Below are positions 43,531 to 56,082 of a stretch of 64,000 nt of DNA, in pieces. The DNA lies in contig NC_045133.1 in the NCBI RefSeq assembly GCF_007655135.1, positions 6,858,376-6,922,375 on the forward strand, written 5' to 3'. The stretch comes from Punica granatum. Lineage: Eukaryota; Streptophyta; Magnoliopsida; Myrtales; Lythraceae. Numbering within the stretch: position 1 is the stretch's first letter; each line of letters starts with the position of its first letter. The position numbers were made by a program, and so were the translations under genes. Under the pieces are notes generated by a model. That model worked only from the letters and a program-made list of their open reading frames with translations. It was not told where the DNA came from and made no database searches.

Positions 43531-45538
43531 TTTTATTGAACACGCAGATATATGGAATGTCAGTTTGATGTAAGATGGAAGTATACAGCCACAAAGCCAT
43601 GTTCCGTATATATAGGGATGAAGATGCAGTTAATTAAGATGACACATTGAACCGATTACGCAGTCACCGAAGAGATTTTTAGTGAAGGATGAGGTATAGA
43701 TTGATCATGTAATTAATCTTTTTTGTGTGCACTTTAATATTCGGAAGTATATCGAGTCTCCATTAATTCAGTTCGAGCCATATCGGCTTACTAAAGGATA
43801 AAGTTTTTTTAACGTGATTTTTTTTCAGTCACAATACTCTAATATTAAATCTTGAAACATAAACATCGAATCCATTGAACTAACCTACGTCAATAATTAT
43901 ATACTTAATTTAGTATCTTGAGATTCAACACACTTAGATTAGCTCCGTGATTGTTTAGTATCCTCTGTGGATGGTCAACCACGGAGCAAATTCGAGATTA
44001 GTTACGGTCTTAATCAAATTCGAGGGGTAAATTAGTATGTTACATAGAAATTGAATAATGCTAATTATTATTGTAATTAATAAAATATTTTCAGAAAAAC
44101 ATTAAAGAAGAATTCTAGTCACTTATTATTATTATTTTGTAAGTAGTTGGTATTTTATTAGTAAATAAATGTGCCTAATTTTAAAGACACTAAGAATTAT
44201 TGAACTTAATTAATTTTAATAATCTTTATTAGCCCTAAATCTATCTATATCTACATATATATAGTATCGACATATATGTAGTAAAAGAAACTATATCTTG
44301 CTTTAAATAGGCTTATGTTAAATGGGGTTAGAATAGTATTTTACAAATAAAATAAGTTTGATGTAGTAATTAATGAATGAAACTAATTAATAATGTAAAT
44401 AAGAAAGCATAAAAATTAACTAATAAATTAGACAAAATAATTAAATCAAAGTACCTTTTGTTCGGGATTGAAATAATATAATTAGTTGAGGAATGCTACT
44501 ACAAGTGCTTATATTAAAGTAAATAGTTAAATTGGCCTTTATCTATATATATATATATAAAGTTGTATCATACCCTATTAAATAGGGGTAGAATTGTAAA
44601 TATTTAATAAATTACTATGTTACATAGAAATTAAATAATGCTAATTATTATTGTAATTAATAAAATATATCCAGAAAACCCTAAAACCCTAAAATATTAA
44701 AGAGGAATTCTAATAACTTATTGTTATGTTATAAGTAATTACTATTTTATTACTAAATAAATATACATATATATATATATATAATTGTACCAGAGGTTAC
44801 AATTGTAAATGTATAATAAATTAGTATGTTACATACAAATTGAATAAATGCTAATTATTATTGTAATTAATAAAATATATCAAAAAACCATTAAATAAGA
44901 ATTCTAATAATTTATTATTATTTTATAAGTAATTGCTATTTCATTAGTAAATAAATATACATAATTTTAAATACATTAAGAATTATTGAACTTTACCTAA
45001 TTAATTTTAATAATCATTATTAGCTCCAAAGGTTAAAGTAAGTAAATCTCTCATCGAGCTTATTAGTCATTTTATCTAAAATTATTTAAATTTGTAAAAC
45101 CAAATGGATGAAATATGAGTGAGAAAAAATACAATTGCGAATAGTTAATGTTAAAATTTTATAGGGTCTATGATTGTTAATCTTTCTTTAATAATAAACC
45201 AGCTAGAAATTTTATTTTTTTTTGGATTTTATAATTATTGTCCTATAAATTGTTGAGATCATGTCTATGAAATATTTTACATGAATTATTTGCTTACAAG
45301 CTCTTTAATTAATATTATCTACCGCGTGTATAAAATTTATATAGTATAAGAACAAATTTTTTATTTTCTACATATTAATTAAACTATAAATCAATATTAA
45401 TAATTGTCTCAATATCTAAAGTTTTTTAATAAATTTTCTTTACAAAATCCGTGCAACGCGCGGATTCAATAGTCTAGTTAGAATATATTTTGCTCGGGTC
45501 ATTTTTACCCCTATTTTAACTAATTGACTCCCCTTATT

Positions 45539-47205
45539 TGCTAGTTTCACCAGCCGCAACGGAAGCGTAAAAAGAACATAAATTCAAAATTTCCTACCCG
45601 TGAAACTAATTCCAAGACCTACTAGAAGAATAAGAGTAAATAAAAGCGTACTTGGAATATTTAAAGTTGTCGACCGAGCGTCCCACGCGTGACGCCTCTA
45701 TTGGTATCCACACCGACTTTGTCGACGAGTTTTCGAGATCGGCGGTACTAGCGACCAATACTCGAAAGAAACACCGATGCGACACTCGAAATTTATTAAA
45801 CTAGTAGGATTAATTAAAGTTGAACAATTCAACTTTGACTTTTCCTACAATTATATGCTCATATGTATACACATATCATATATGTATATGAATATGCCTG
45901 CACGTATATATATATCTTAATACACTTATTGCCCCCATTCTTTTATAAGGAATAGCGGAGCCGAAACTTCAAAGTTTCACCGATGTGGGACAAACTTTGT
46001 ATATAAGAGCATATATGTACAACACACACATATATATCCCTGCCGATCTATATATATCTCTATATATATATTACATACATACACATTGCATCGTGTGTCA
46101 ATTTGGTCCATTTAATCTAATAAATCGAGTCTAATTAATCGACAAATTTAATCTCATTAAATATCCGATTAATCGGTCGCACCATAAATCATCTAATCTC
46201 TATTAGACGATTTTATTGTTTCAAAATATCCCGTCGATTTAGTCGTAGTGTGTGACCCTGTAGGTTCCCAATTACGTTGATAGTAATATCGAAATCTCTA
46301 TTTCAATATCACAAACAGTGAGCGGCATCTAGCAATACATCGCTGTTACTCAAGTAATCGGAAAGTCAATTTCTCGACGAACCTTGTGACTTACGTTACC
46401 GTGTAATATAATCCCTTTGTCCTCTATATCTCTATTGAGCCCAAGGCATGGTCGATGACATTCTTGTATGGCTCAATATCTCTTTTTCTTGGTTTACCGG
46501 GTAAGTCTATCAGAACAAATGAGCTCGATATCATTATATCGACTCATTTGGGTATGCATACACTTTTAGACTTAACCACCAAGTGGCCGTGAGATATCGC
46601 TCCCGTTTCGTAGGAGGGACAAATCCTATCTTGGTCACTCACATTCTTTTCCATGCTTTGTGGCATACCCAATAACTATCTTTATAACCAGCCTGTTACG
46701 GTGGCGTTTGACAGTATCAAAATATACGACATTACACGTAGGAATCCATGGTGACCTCAAGTCAAAGGACCATTACACTATAGTCATTTTGAGATATGCT
46801 AATGACAGTCACGTAACAACCCATGTAGCAATCTCATGGCGGGTCAGTCCAATACACATTACTCTTAATGTATACATGTGGTGTGATTTGATATCTCCAT
46901 ATCCATGACCTATGAGATTTGGTCATCAATCAACACTCACACTAGTCTAACCGTATTATCGTTGTCCTAATTAACGATAATACTTTGACTATGGACATTT
47001 AGGAATAATGTTCATTAATTATAGAATCTCACAATCAAGTCACACTTGATGCCTATTGAACCTACTATTCCAAGGACATTATTGTGTAAAATCATATTTA
47101 GCGCAATCTACACAATAACAGATATGCCTCGTAATATAATGAAATAGATATCATATTACAGAACTGATTATAGATTGCCTCTAGGGCATACACCAATTCC
47201 CAACA
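45539..47205 (-). mobile_element. Solo LTR of a retrotransposon, 1,667 bp
   Basis: Read on the minus strand it begins TGTTGGGAATTGGTGTATGC and ends GGTGAAACTAGCA, with TG..CA termini. It is flanked by a perfect 5-bp target duplication, TTATT (45534-45538 and 47206-47210). Unit 1 shows the empty site as CCCCTTATTGACCATGG (40037-40052). No internal genes are present, so it arose by LTR-LTR recombination. The start resembles LTRs of plant Copia-type elements (from memory). Confidence 0.9.
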
Positions 47206-47234
47206 TTATTGACCATGGTATCAAAATGCACTCA

Positions 47235-47548
47235 CCACCAACACGGTGGTCTAATGATTAAGCTCTAAGTGCTCCACTTGAACATTACGAGTTCAAACCC
47301 CACTGAGGACATAGAGCTTGCCACTATGTGATTGTATTATGAGATGGCGGTGGCCGGCCCATAATACTTGATTCAGTGGGCCTTGAACTTAATTCACTAG
47401 TGTGTTGGTATGGCTGTGGTGATCAAGTTGAGCTAAAGTCCTAACGAGCTATGGTGAAATGAACATTCCATGGCAGTTAGATTATCTTAATTAGAGCAGT
47501 CACAGTGGGCTAATAATCCAATCTAGCTTTTATATTCAACAAAAAAAT
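47235..47548 (+). mobile_element. SINE, unit 2 copy of the 40069-40380 insertion
   Basis: Same SINE with its duplications at 47217-47234 and 47549-47566. Its presence at the same place in both units shows the SINE inserted before unit duplication. Confidence 0.75.
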
Positions 47549-48067
47549 GGTACCAAAATACACTCAACAACACATTTATAACCTAATTAGATATGGATAA
47601 ACCCCACAAATCACTCTTTGATAAGTAAATTACATATCCACTTACCTATAATATTACTTAAATAAAATTTCACATTTCCTATAAACTATTGATAAGTAAA
47701 CAATTTTATACCAGTAAGTCCTAAATATTTTTTTAGCATAGTATCCAATTACTTGGTTGAAAATCTTGATGCACAAAAAATAAAAATATAACCATATATA
47801 TATATATATATTTACACAAGCAATTTCTTTACTCAAAAACTACCAAAAAATAAATATTTAAGAAAATTTATACTTCTTTTGAAATGGTGTTCTTGCTCCT
47901 TGACCAAATATTCAAGTAGAAAAATTTCCAAATGAATTATCAGAAGACAATGTACGTACTGGATGCTTTTTTTTTTTATCTTACTTTGGTTGTTTTCTTT
48001 ATCAGCATGATATATAATATTAATTTTCATGTAATATAGTTAATTTAATGCCAACATATTATTAGAA

Positions 48068-48388
48068 TTTAAACGCTCTGTTTGGTTTTAGAATCATGTT
48101 TTTAATATTTTAACTCTAACTTTAACTCTACTCATTACACAACAAAAATCAATAACACAATTATTACTTTTCATTTTTCTTCAATTTTTTAATCATTCAA
48201 TTCAATTTTTAATATTAAATTTTCTCAACTATTCATTACTTTTTTCACAATTTAACAGCACAATTATTACTTTTTTTCAACTATTCATTACCTTTTCACA
48301 CTTTTTTTTTTCATAATTCAACAACACAATCATTACAACCCAATTAAAATCAAAGACTCAACTTCATTTAATTTTAAAACCAAACACA
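48068..48388. mobile_element. MITE-like element (unit 2)
   Basis: Counterpart of 40918-41240 with the inverted ends CTGTTTGGTTTTAGAATCA and AATTTTAAAACCAAACAC. Confidence 0.55.
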
Positions 48389-48869
48389 CCAATTCATGAA
48401 TATTACTTAATTGATATTTTCACAATTTAAAAGGTTATCTAACTAAATTTTAAGTAAATTAAAAAGTATAATTATATTAGCACAACTGTGTAAATCTATT
48501 ATTTGAAAAAAGACGAACTCTTCACTTGCAACAATAATCAATAAGTAAATAAAAAAAAGCCATGCTTAACGAATAATCAACAAGTAAACAAATGATCTTG
48601 TTTTTGTTTTCTCTTGAAAAACATTTTGTTTAAATATGAAGATTTGGTTATTGGGGAATTTGGTTGATACCTTCTCTTACAAGTTACAACACTCCTCTAC
48701 TTATACACCGAGAAAAGAAAAGTCAAGACAACCGACATATTTCACTTTTCCTACTTTGCAAATGGATGAACGAAGATAAAAGAGATCCCATAATCACATG
48801 AAAAGAAATCTTTCACTTTGCCTTGCATTATTACTCTTCTTTTTCACATGAGCTTCGCACTGGATAATC

Positions 48870-49260
48870 TTGCATAGTCCCCGACTTTCATCAAAATCAA
48901 TGAAACATGGATCCCACAAGAACTCCAAGCATTTACGACAATTGCTAACGATGAGAAATTCATTCAGCTCAGAATCAACTGCCATCGTCTAAGCTCACCA
49001 ACACTCTTTCATCAATCAAGAGTCAACATAACCGGAGATTCAAGCGTACAATCTTAAGCAAATTAAGTGTGACCTTTTTGCATGAAATTCTCTCAAGAAA
49101 GTTTGCCCCTGAAATCCTCCGCCACATTAAAATGTTAGTTTTCGCCGACTGTGACGCGAAACAACCAAAATCCTCGGATTCTTCGAACAATTGAACGTAC
49201 TGGTAATCGAATATCAGTTTATTGCAGGGAGGATAAGCTCAGTTTTCACCTGTTTTGCCT
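48870..49260 (-). pseudogene. ICP55 exon-1/promoter shard, unit 3
   Basis: Identical to the unit 2 shard at 41720-42110, with the same start-codon deletion, and equally without later exons. Confidence 0.75.
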
Positions 49261-49975
49261 GGAACTGGGTCAGGGTTTATGTCTCAGGCTCCATTTGGAT
49301 TGAGATAACTGATTTTAACTTTTAACTTTAACTTTTTAACTTTAACTCAACACACTACACAACAAAAATATACATTTTCCAATTCAAAAATTTTAACTTT
49401 AACTTTAATTTAACACACTACACAACAAAAACACACGTTTCCCAAGTCAAATTTATAATCACATCTCATTTATCCTTTTCCACAATCAAAATCAAAATTA
49501 AAATCAAAGTAACTTTAACTCTGAATCCAAATGTCCTCCGTCAGAGTCTGAGCGAAATTCTACATACTCCGGGTGTACAGTGAGCCCAAGGAAATGGGGG
49601 ACAGCGCCGGATCAGGGCCAGTGGGCGGGGGTCTCGCTGGGTTCATCGTGCTCCGATCCACTGAAATCAGCTATATCTCTAAATGGGCTGGGCCTTTCTA
49701 ACCGATGCTGAGTTCTGGGCCTGGCCCGTAGTTACTTAATGTCCATATTTTTAAATTCTATTAGTTCTAATAAATAAGCATTATTTTCTTTTCTTTTTTG
49801 CTGGATACTAATATTATCGATATATAATTATTTTATTATTTATAAATACAGGGACTTGAAGAAATTAAATCAACAGTAGCAGATTTTTTAATAGATCAGA
49901 ATTCATATCATCGGTATTATCGAATAGCATAGCACTTCATAGCATCGCGCATAACATATCGGGAACTTATCATAA

Positions 49976-50680
49976 TTAGTTCTCTATGAGGAGCTTATGG
50001 CCGATCTTGTAAGAGGCATAGGCATCGACACAAGCATACTCGACTTGACTCTCGCTCAGATTCCGAGCCTCCCAGTTACTCATGACGACGTGCCTGGGCT
50101 TCTTCATGTGCAAGCCCGCCACTTCTACCGCTAGATCCTTCAGCCCGGGCCTCCTAAACCTTCCGGGCCACTTATTCTTCGCCGCCTCCCGAACATCTGC
50201 ATGCTTTCTACAAATGAGGCCGTACTCGTTCCTCAGCTTTGCAATATCATCGCCAACCTTACATCAATGAGCAATATCAGTATTCATTAAAGAAGTTTCT
50301 AACGTGGCATCCACGCATACACATGAACAAATAGAGACCTCAACGCCCACGAAAGTAAAGTTCGGATCCATCAAGAAGTTCTTGAGCGAAACGGGGATGT
50401 AATCCACGTAGAAGAGCTGGACAATAAGGCACTTGCAGTCGATACAGAGCTGGAGGGTTGCGGATTTGTTGCTCATAGATCGGATGATGTGAGGCCTCCA
50501 CTCGACATCTAAACCGACCACCATGGGTTTTCCTGCATAAATGGATTGTATCTCCATAACCCATGAATCAATCACAGAAGCCTTGTCGGTCACAACCGTT
50601 TCGATCGTTTTCCCTGCGAACACAACCGAGTACTTCGAGGTGGCCGGGTCGAACGTCACAGTCCTGCTAGATCCCAACAT
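49976..50680 (-). CDS. WRN-like 3'-5' exonuclease, tandem copy 3
   Basis: Exons 50339-50680 and 49976-50257, 207 aa, base-for-base identical to copy 2. Immediately upstream of the ATG the two copies diverge (about 90% over the next 70 bp), so copies 2 and 3 share coding and 3' sequence but have somewhat different proximal promoters. DEDDy residues are intact. Confidence 0.87.
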
Positions 50681-51261
50681 TTTTTATTGAACACGCAGAA
50701 ATATGGAATGTCAGTCTCAAGTAAGATGGAAGTGTACAGCCACAAAGCCATGTTCTGTATATATAGGGATGAAGATGCAGTTAATTAAGATGGCACAACC
50801 GATTACGCAGTCACCGAAGAGATTTTTAGCAAAGGATGATGTATAGATTGATTATGTAATTAATCTTTTTGCTGTGCACCTTAATATTCCGAAGTCTAAG
50901 GGGTCTCCATTAATTCAGTTCGAGTCATATTGGCTCACTAAGGGATAAAGTTTTTCTAAGCGTGAATTTTTTTAGTCACGAGACTCGAATTCAAAATCTT
51001 GAAACATAAATGTCGAAACCATTGAACCAACCTACATCGGTAATTATACAATTTATTTAGTATCTCGATATTCAACACATTTAGATTAGCTCCGTGACTG
51101 TTTAGTATCCCGTGGATGGTCAACCACGGAGCAAATTCGAGGTTAGCTGCGCTCTTAATCAATTAACGAGGATGGCTACATGAGCACGCACTTCTCCTAT
51201 TGCCAGTTCCCAATGGAATCCAAAAGTCGTCTTACAATCACATAGCATTGATTTTTTTTTT

Positions 51262-51405
51262 TTAAAGATCATGAGATATTTCATCTATTAATTAAGACTG
51301 ATTAATTTACGTTAGGGCGTAAATTTATTCTGAAAAAGATCTCTCAGTGATATTCGAACTCTTTCATTGCATGTCTCTTATCCCAATTGCATTACGCACA
51401 TCTCG
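51262..51405 (-). mobile_element. SINE-like repeat
   Basis: Minus strand: GCAATTGGGATAAGAGACATGC, then AGAGTTCGAATATCAC (B-box-like), ending in a 10-base A-run. It is absent from the other units. Confidence 0.4.
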
Positions 51406-51654
51406 GGAATATGTACATAGATTAATCTGCAGTGGATTCACTTTTACCCATTTTATTTAAGTGACCTTAAATGTGACAAAGTAACCTCATTTCCTGTATG
51501 TAGTATGCTCAACCAATAACATTCTTCTTCCCGCTCAAAGTACAGATATTTCAAGAAAAGTTTGAACGTTTTCAACAAATTTAAAATCTATTTCAGTGTT
51601 CAAATTGTCACGAAAAAGATCTATTGGTTTCAAAATATCTTAAAATTGAAGTTT

Positions 51655-51812
51655 CACATTTTTTTTTCTTGACCCGATCTATCTAATTAAGATATTTAAA
51701 TAGTCAAGATGGATCACATCTGACCAATCCAACCTCTGTGGAGGTCACACCGGGTATTGAACATGTGACCTCTAGGTCATCAGACAAGGCGTGCACCACT
51801 ATACTACATCAT
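51655..51812 (-). mobile_element. SINE-like repeat
   Basis: Minus strand: TATAGTGGTGCACGCC (A box), TGTTCAATACCCGG (B box), ending CAAGAAAAAAA. The order and spacing are those of a tRNA-derived SINE; it is unrelated in sequence to the SINE in units 1 and 2. Confidence 0.5.
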
Positions 51813-52553
51813 CTTTTGATTATATGCATATAACATTATTACATTATTATTTTGTTATTTTCAAATTATATTATTTCTTATAATTTTAAAAGTGGTACTT
51901 ACTCTTTCCTCCTAAAAATTGTATTTACTTAACTATTACGGGTAAATTTTCTTTATATAACTATATAGGGAAATAATATATATAGAATGGAGAATGTGCC
52001 ATTTTCCCATCTCAATATTATCTTGCCCCACATTAAGTAATGTAATTTTCCTCCGGTTGTTGTAATATAATTTTGACTCGGAGAATATGCCACTTTATGT
52101 GGCAGGATTCATTAGTTCAGACAAAAGGACGGATGATCAGATTTGCTTTTCAAATCGTTAGGCACACTGAATATTGACTTATTCACTGTTGAGGAGTTGC
52201 CATGAGAAGAAAGTAGCAAGTCATATAATACTAGGAATTGAGGAAAAATTTTTGTGTTCTAATTATGACTTTTAGCTTCATAAAAAAGGAAATACTAAAA
52301 ATTCTCTCGTACAAAATAATTTAAATATGGGAATATGAAAGCTTAACAAAGGCAATTCTCCCTTTTTTTTATTTTTGTTTGCTTCGTGAAGGATACGGAT
52401 TCAATTTATTTCAGGACAAACAAAGCATGTGGCGTCAAGTGTTCCTCATCCGGATACTAACTTTCCATGTTAAATTGCCATGGAATATTTCAGTTACTTT
52501 TCTTTTGTTTTACAACGAGGATGTCTCTCATTCTCCCAACTAATTTCAATTAC
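51813..52553. other. Upstream region of the pectinesterase gene
   Basis: AT-rich, non-coding; no repeats recognised. Confidence 0.4.
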
Positions 52554-52554
52554 C

Positions 52555-52563
52555 GTATATAAA
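52555..52563 (+). promoter_or_regulatory. TATA box of the pectinesterase gene
   Basis: GTATATAAA-type box about 115 bp before the chosen ATG (52674). An in-frame ATG at 52566 lies too close to the box to be transcribed, which favours the downstream start. Confidence 0.5.
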
Positions 52564-52673
52564 TATTGAACATTAATTTTTCCTATGTTACTGATCATAT
52601 TTCCATGAATCTATCGATCATCAGTCGATCGGCTATTGCAAGAGAAGAGCATCCCAGTCCTAATTGGATCAAA

Positions 52674-55113
52674 ATGCAGCTTGTTAGACTCTGTCTACTG
52701 ATCATAAACGGGCTACTTCTCCTCACAATCAGGGTCTCAGTGGCAGCAGATTGTACTGAAAGCAGCAGCTGCTCATCAAAATATATTGCATGGAACATCA
52801 ACGTGGACCAAAATGGCGGAGGTGATTTCAAGACGGTCCAGGATGCTATCGACTCGGTTCCATCGAACAACAACCAGTGGATCAAGATCTCGATCAATCC
52901 TGGAACATACATGTAACATTGTTAGTTGTCCGCTGTTTAGACCTAGGCAATTACCAATTTGTTCTGAAGTATACGTGCGATATATTAATACAGGGAGATG
53001 GTTGAAATCCCGCGTGACAAGCCGTGTATTTTCCTCGATGGCATGGGTAAGGATATCACAACGATCACATATGATGGACACAATCGGACAGACATAAGCG
53101 CGACGTTCACTTCATGGCCAGACAATGTGGTCGTTCGGGGCATCACTTTTAAGGTACATGGTCTTTTTTCAATGTTTCGGTACTAAAAAATTATGATGAT
53201 GCAGAAGAATTCCATGTCAATTCCAGTGATTAAGAGAATACAGCAAAGCCCATCCATAGTAAAGTGTAACGAAAAATATCATATGATTCTAACGGGGTAA
53301 TACGTCATGAAATCTTGTACATTCATTAATTATCAAGAAGAAAAGGAATGTTTTTGGTATAGTGACACAAGACGCTGACTTGGAATCAAGAGGTTCCGAA
53401 TTCGGTCTTTATCAGTTGGTCATATGTACTTTTTTATTTAGCTTTATTTTCTATTCCGGTATTATATTAGGTTTGTAGAATCCTCTTATCAGTTATTACC
53501 CAAAAAAAAAAAAGTAGCAAGAAGAATGAAATATCAATTAATTGAATTCGACCCCTACAATTCTTCGCGGTTCTTCTTTGGTTGCAGAACTCGTATAATC
53601 GATACTGGACTCTTCAGGAAGAATTCCGAGTAACGCAGGCAGTGGCGGCAAGAATTTACGGCGATAAATCACTCTTCTACGGATGTGGCTTTTTGGGCGT
53701 GGAAGATACGTTGTGGGACGTCAAAGGCCGTCACTATTACAAATCCTGCTACATCGAAGGTGCCGTCGATTTCATTTTTGGAAACGGCCAATCCTACTTT
53801 AAGGTATATTATATAGATCTAGATCAGCGATTCACCACTCCTATGTCCCGGGACTTTATAAGAACTGAAATAGCTATTGCACCTCTAACGCATTAATATG
53901 TGGATACATAGGATTGTTCGATGAATGCTACGGTGGGGATGCCGCCATACTATCTAAGGAGGGGATACGTGACCGCACAGGGACGGCAGTCGGCGAGTGA
54001 TCCGGGTGGGTTCATCTTTGATGGTGGAGTGCTGTACGGAAACGGGGGGGTGTGTCTAGGGAGGGCTTACGGACCATATTCCCGAGTCATATTCATCGGA
54101 ACTTGTCTTGAGGCCTCGATTTGCTCACGTGGGTGGGATGCTTGGAGGCTTCATGGGAAGGAGTAAGCTTTCTATACCAGCTTTCTTTACGTAAATTGCT
54201 TGTTGCTCATATTTGTCGCTGGATAATTAAATATCAAAGTTCATATGAGGCCGATGAACTGTTTTAGTAATTAGAACTCCTTCCATCTTCCAAACAATGA
54301 AGTCAAATAATTGGCTCTTAACTTGTGAAAATAGATTTAGAAATCACATAGCAAGATCTTTTCAAACCTTTTGCCGACATTTTGTGCTTGGTGATGTCGA
54401 ATTTGATGCATATAACATGTGCCGGTTGAAATGTAACCTTCAGAACAAGGTAAAAAGGGCTGTTGTGACGGACGTTTTTGTCGCAAAAAACGATAGCATC
54501 TGCCACAGAGTTTTAATTTGGTGATGGATTGAAAAGATATCATCCGTCACAATACGTTAAAAAAGTCCTTTGGTGATGAAAAAGTTTGTCAGACTTGTTT
54601 TTGATTCGGAAACAATTCGCCACAAAATTTCCAACTTTATTTGTTGATGTTTAATCATGTACTTGACATGGTCATTTATATTAACGGATTTTCAGTCTCT
54701 ACGTGATTTGTTTTTTTCGGATTCCTTAGGATTCTTTTTTTTTTTTAATATTGGTCCTATAAGAATTCTGAAGTTTCGGATTTTACTATTAAAATCTCTC
54801 ATCATTATCTGCTTGACATCGGCTCACAGTTTCTTTTGCAAAAATAAGTAGGAGCAATTTCACATACAGTGAGGTGGACTGCACAGGAAGTGGATCAGAC
54901 AAATCAAAGAGGGTACCATGGGAGAAGAACCTCGACCGATTGCAGGTCGAAGAACAGTTCTCTTTATCTGCATTCATCAACCAAGATGGCTGGCTAAACC
55001 AGCTGCCGTCGAATCGGATAACATCGGGCGTCTGCTTGCATCATAATAAAGATGGAAGTGTTCGATATTGGCGAATTTTACCTGTTCTTGTGCTTGTTTC
55101 TTTTTTTTCATAA
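52674..55113 (+). CDS. Pectinesterase (type without PMEI pro-domain), five exons, 375 aa
   Basis: Exons 52674-52912, 52994-53153, 53588-53803, 53912-54162 and 54852-55113 join in frame. A signal peptide ([17 protein letters not shown]...) sends it to the cell wall, where pectinesterases demethylate homogalacturonan. Family motifs are [25 protein letters not shown] (Q150), FIFGNG after catalytic D194, VTAQGR and [11 protein letters not shown] with the substrate-binding Arg. The motif that normally reads Gln-Asp-Thr-Leu is Glu-Asp-Thr-Leu (E172-D173), a change of an oxyanion-hole residue; the adjacent catalytic Asp is kept. There is no inhibitor-like pro-region. The C terminus after LPSN is about 30 residues of hydrophobic read-through and may be drifted. 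It may be active, weakened or inactive. Confidence 0.88.
53353..53513 (+). mobile_element. SINE-like repeat in pectinesterase intron 2
   Basis: GTATAGTGACACAAGACGC (A-box-like), AGGTTCCGAATTCGG (B box) and a 12-base A tail lie wholly inside intron 53154-53587. Confidence 0.5.
54463..54552. mobile_element. Small inverted-repeat element in pectinesterase intron 4
   Basis: TTGTGACGGA at the left and TCCGTCACAA at the right are perfect 10-bp inverted ends 90 bp apart, as in a very small MITE. Confidence 0.45.
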
Positions 55114-55628
55114 GTCCCTGTTCTTGGGCTTGATTTATGCCTGAATCATAATGGTTTCTACTGAACTGATCTCCGCTTAATTGTCTATTGTTTTCGTCAT
55201 TCTATTTAATGCCTATAAGTTCAAACAGTATCGGGTTTGGGATGGATTTGGGAAATGAGTTTCTTTAACCAAACTTGTCGTCGGGTCATCATCAATCCTT
55301 ATTTTGTGTTCGACAAAGCCGAGCTGTGGTCCAGAGCAACAACACCCCACAACCATCCGCGCCCCGCCCTGTTTATGCTTGGTAAAGGCAGCAACATTAC
55401 TTGGCGAAAAATTTCATATATTGGGCCTCGATAAATAAACCAATACAACAAAGCAACAAGTGTTGTAAAGTCCATTTGAATCTAGGCCACATAAGACCGG
55501 CCAGATCGAAGTTCCATTATTAGTTTTGATTCAGTACATACTTTTGCGTCTAGCTAGGGTGTATATATGATTTTCAAACAACTTTTCGGACTAATTATCC
55601 AAATAGCACTTGGTACTTTTTTGGGCCT
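55114..55628. other. Pectinesterase downstream region
   Basis: No gene recognised; presumably the 3'UTR followed by spacer up to the hAT-like element. Confidence 0.4.
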
Positions 55629-56082
55629 GGTCCATGTAGGGCCGGCAATTCGTATCGTGTCGTGTCTAAACGGGTTCGTGTTATCAAAGTCATAACCCGT
55701 ACACAACACGATTATTAAACGGGTCAGGTTTTGGAAACCCGTACACGACACGGTTATATTCGTGTCAACCCGTACACAACACGTTTAAACCCGTTTATCG
55801 AAACGTGTCATAATAGGTACACGAATACACGACACGATTATAACCGGTACCCGGACAAGTTTACACGACCCATTTATCCGATAAACCGATTACCCGTATA
55901 CGTTTATACGACCCGTTTATCCGATAAATCCATTTACCCGGACACGTTTACACGACCCATTTACCCGTTCAATCCGGTTCCCGGACACGTTATACGACCC
56001 GTTTATCCGTTTATTTCCTCCATGCATTGCACAGTTGCACTGCAGCTCAACAAAATTTCAAACAATACAATTAAGATCTTAC

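Larger units (their letters stand above)
36440..51165. repeat. Tandem triplication: units of ICP55 shard, WRN-like gene and repeats
   Basis: Three head-to-tail units: about 36440-41720, 41720-48870 and 48870-51165 (truncated). Each begins in sequence of ICP55 intron 1 and runs through ICP55 exon 1/promoter and a WRN-like gene. Units 1 and 2 continue through an AT-rich repeat, a SINE and a MITE. The period between units 2 and 3 is exactly 7,150 bp over the gene part; unit 2 is longer because of a 1,667-bp solo LTR. Confidence 0.85.

Noticed and set aside
52566..52673. Longer pectinesterase start 36 codons upstream
   Set aside because: It begins only a few bases after the TATA box and would bury the signal peptide; the start at 52674 gives a normal secretory leader.
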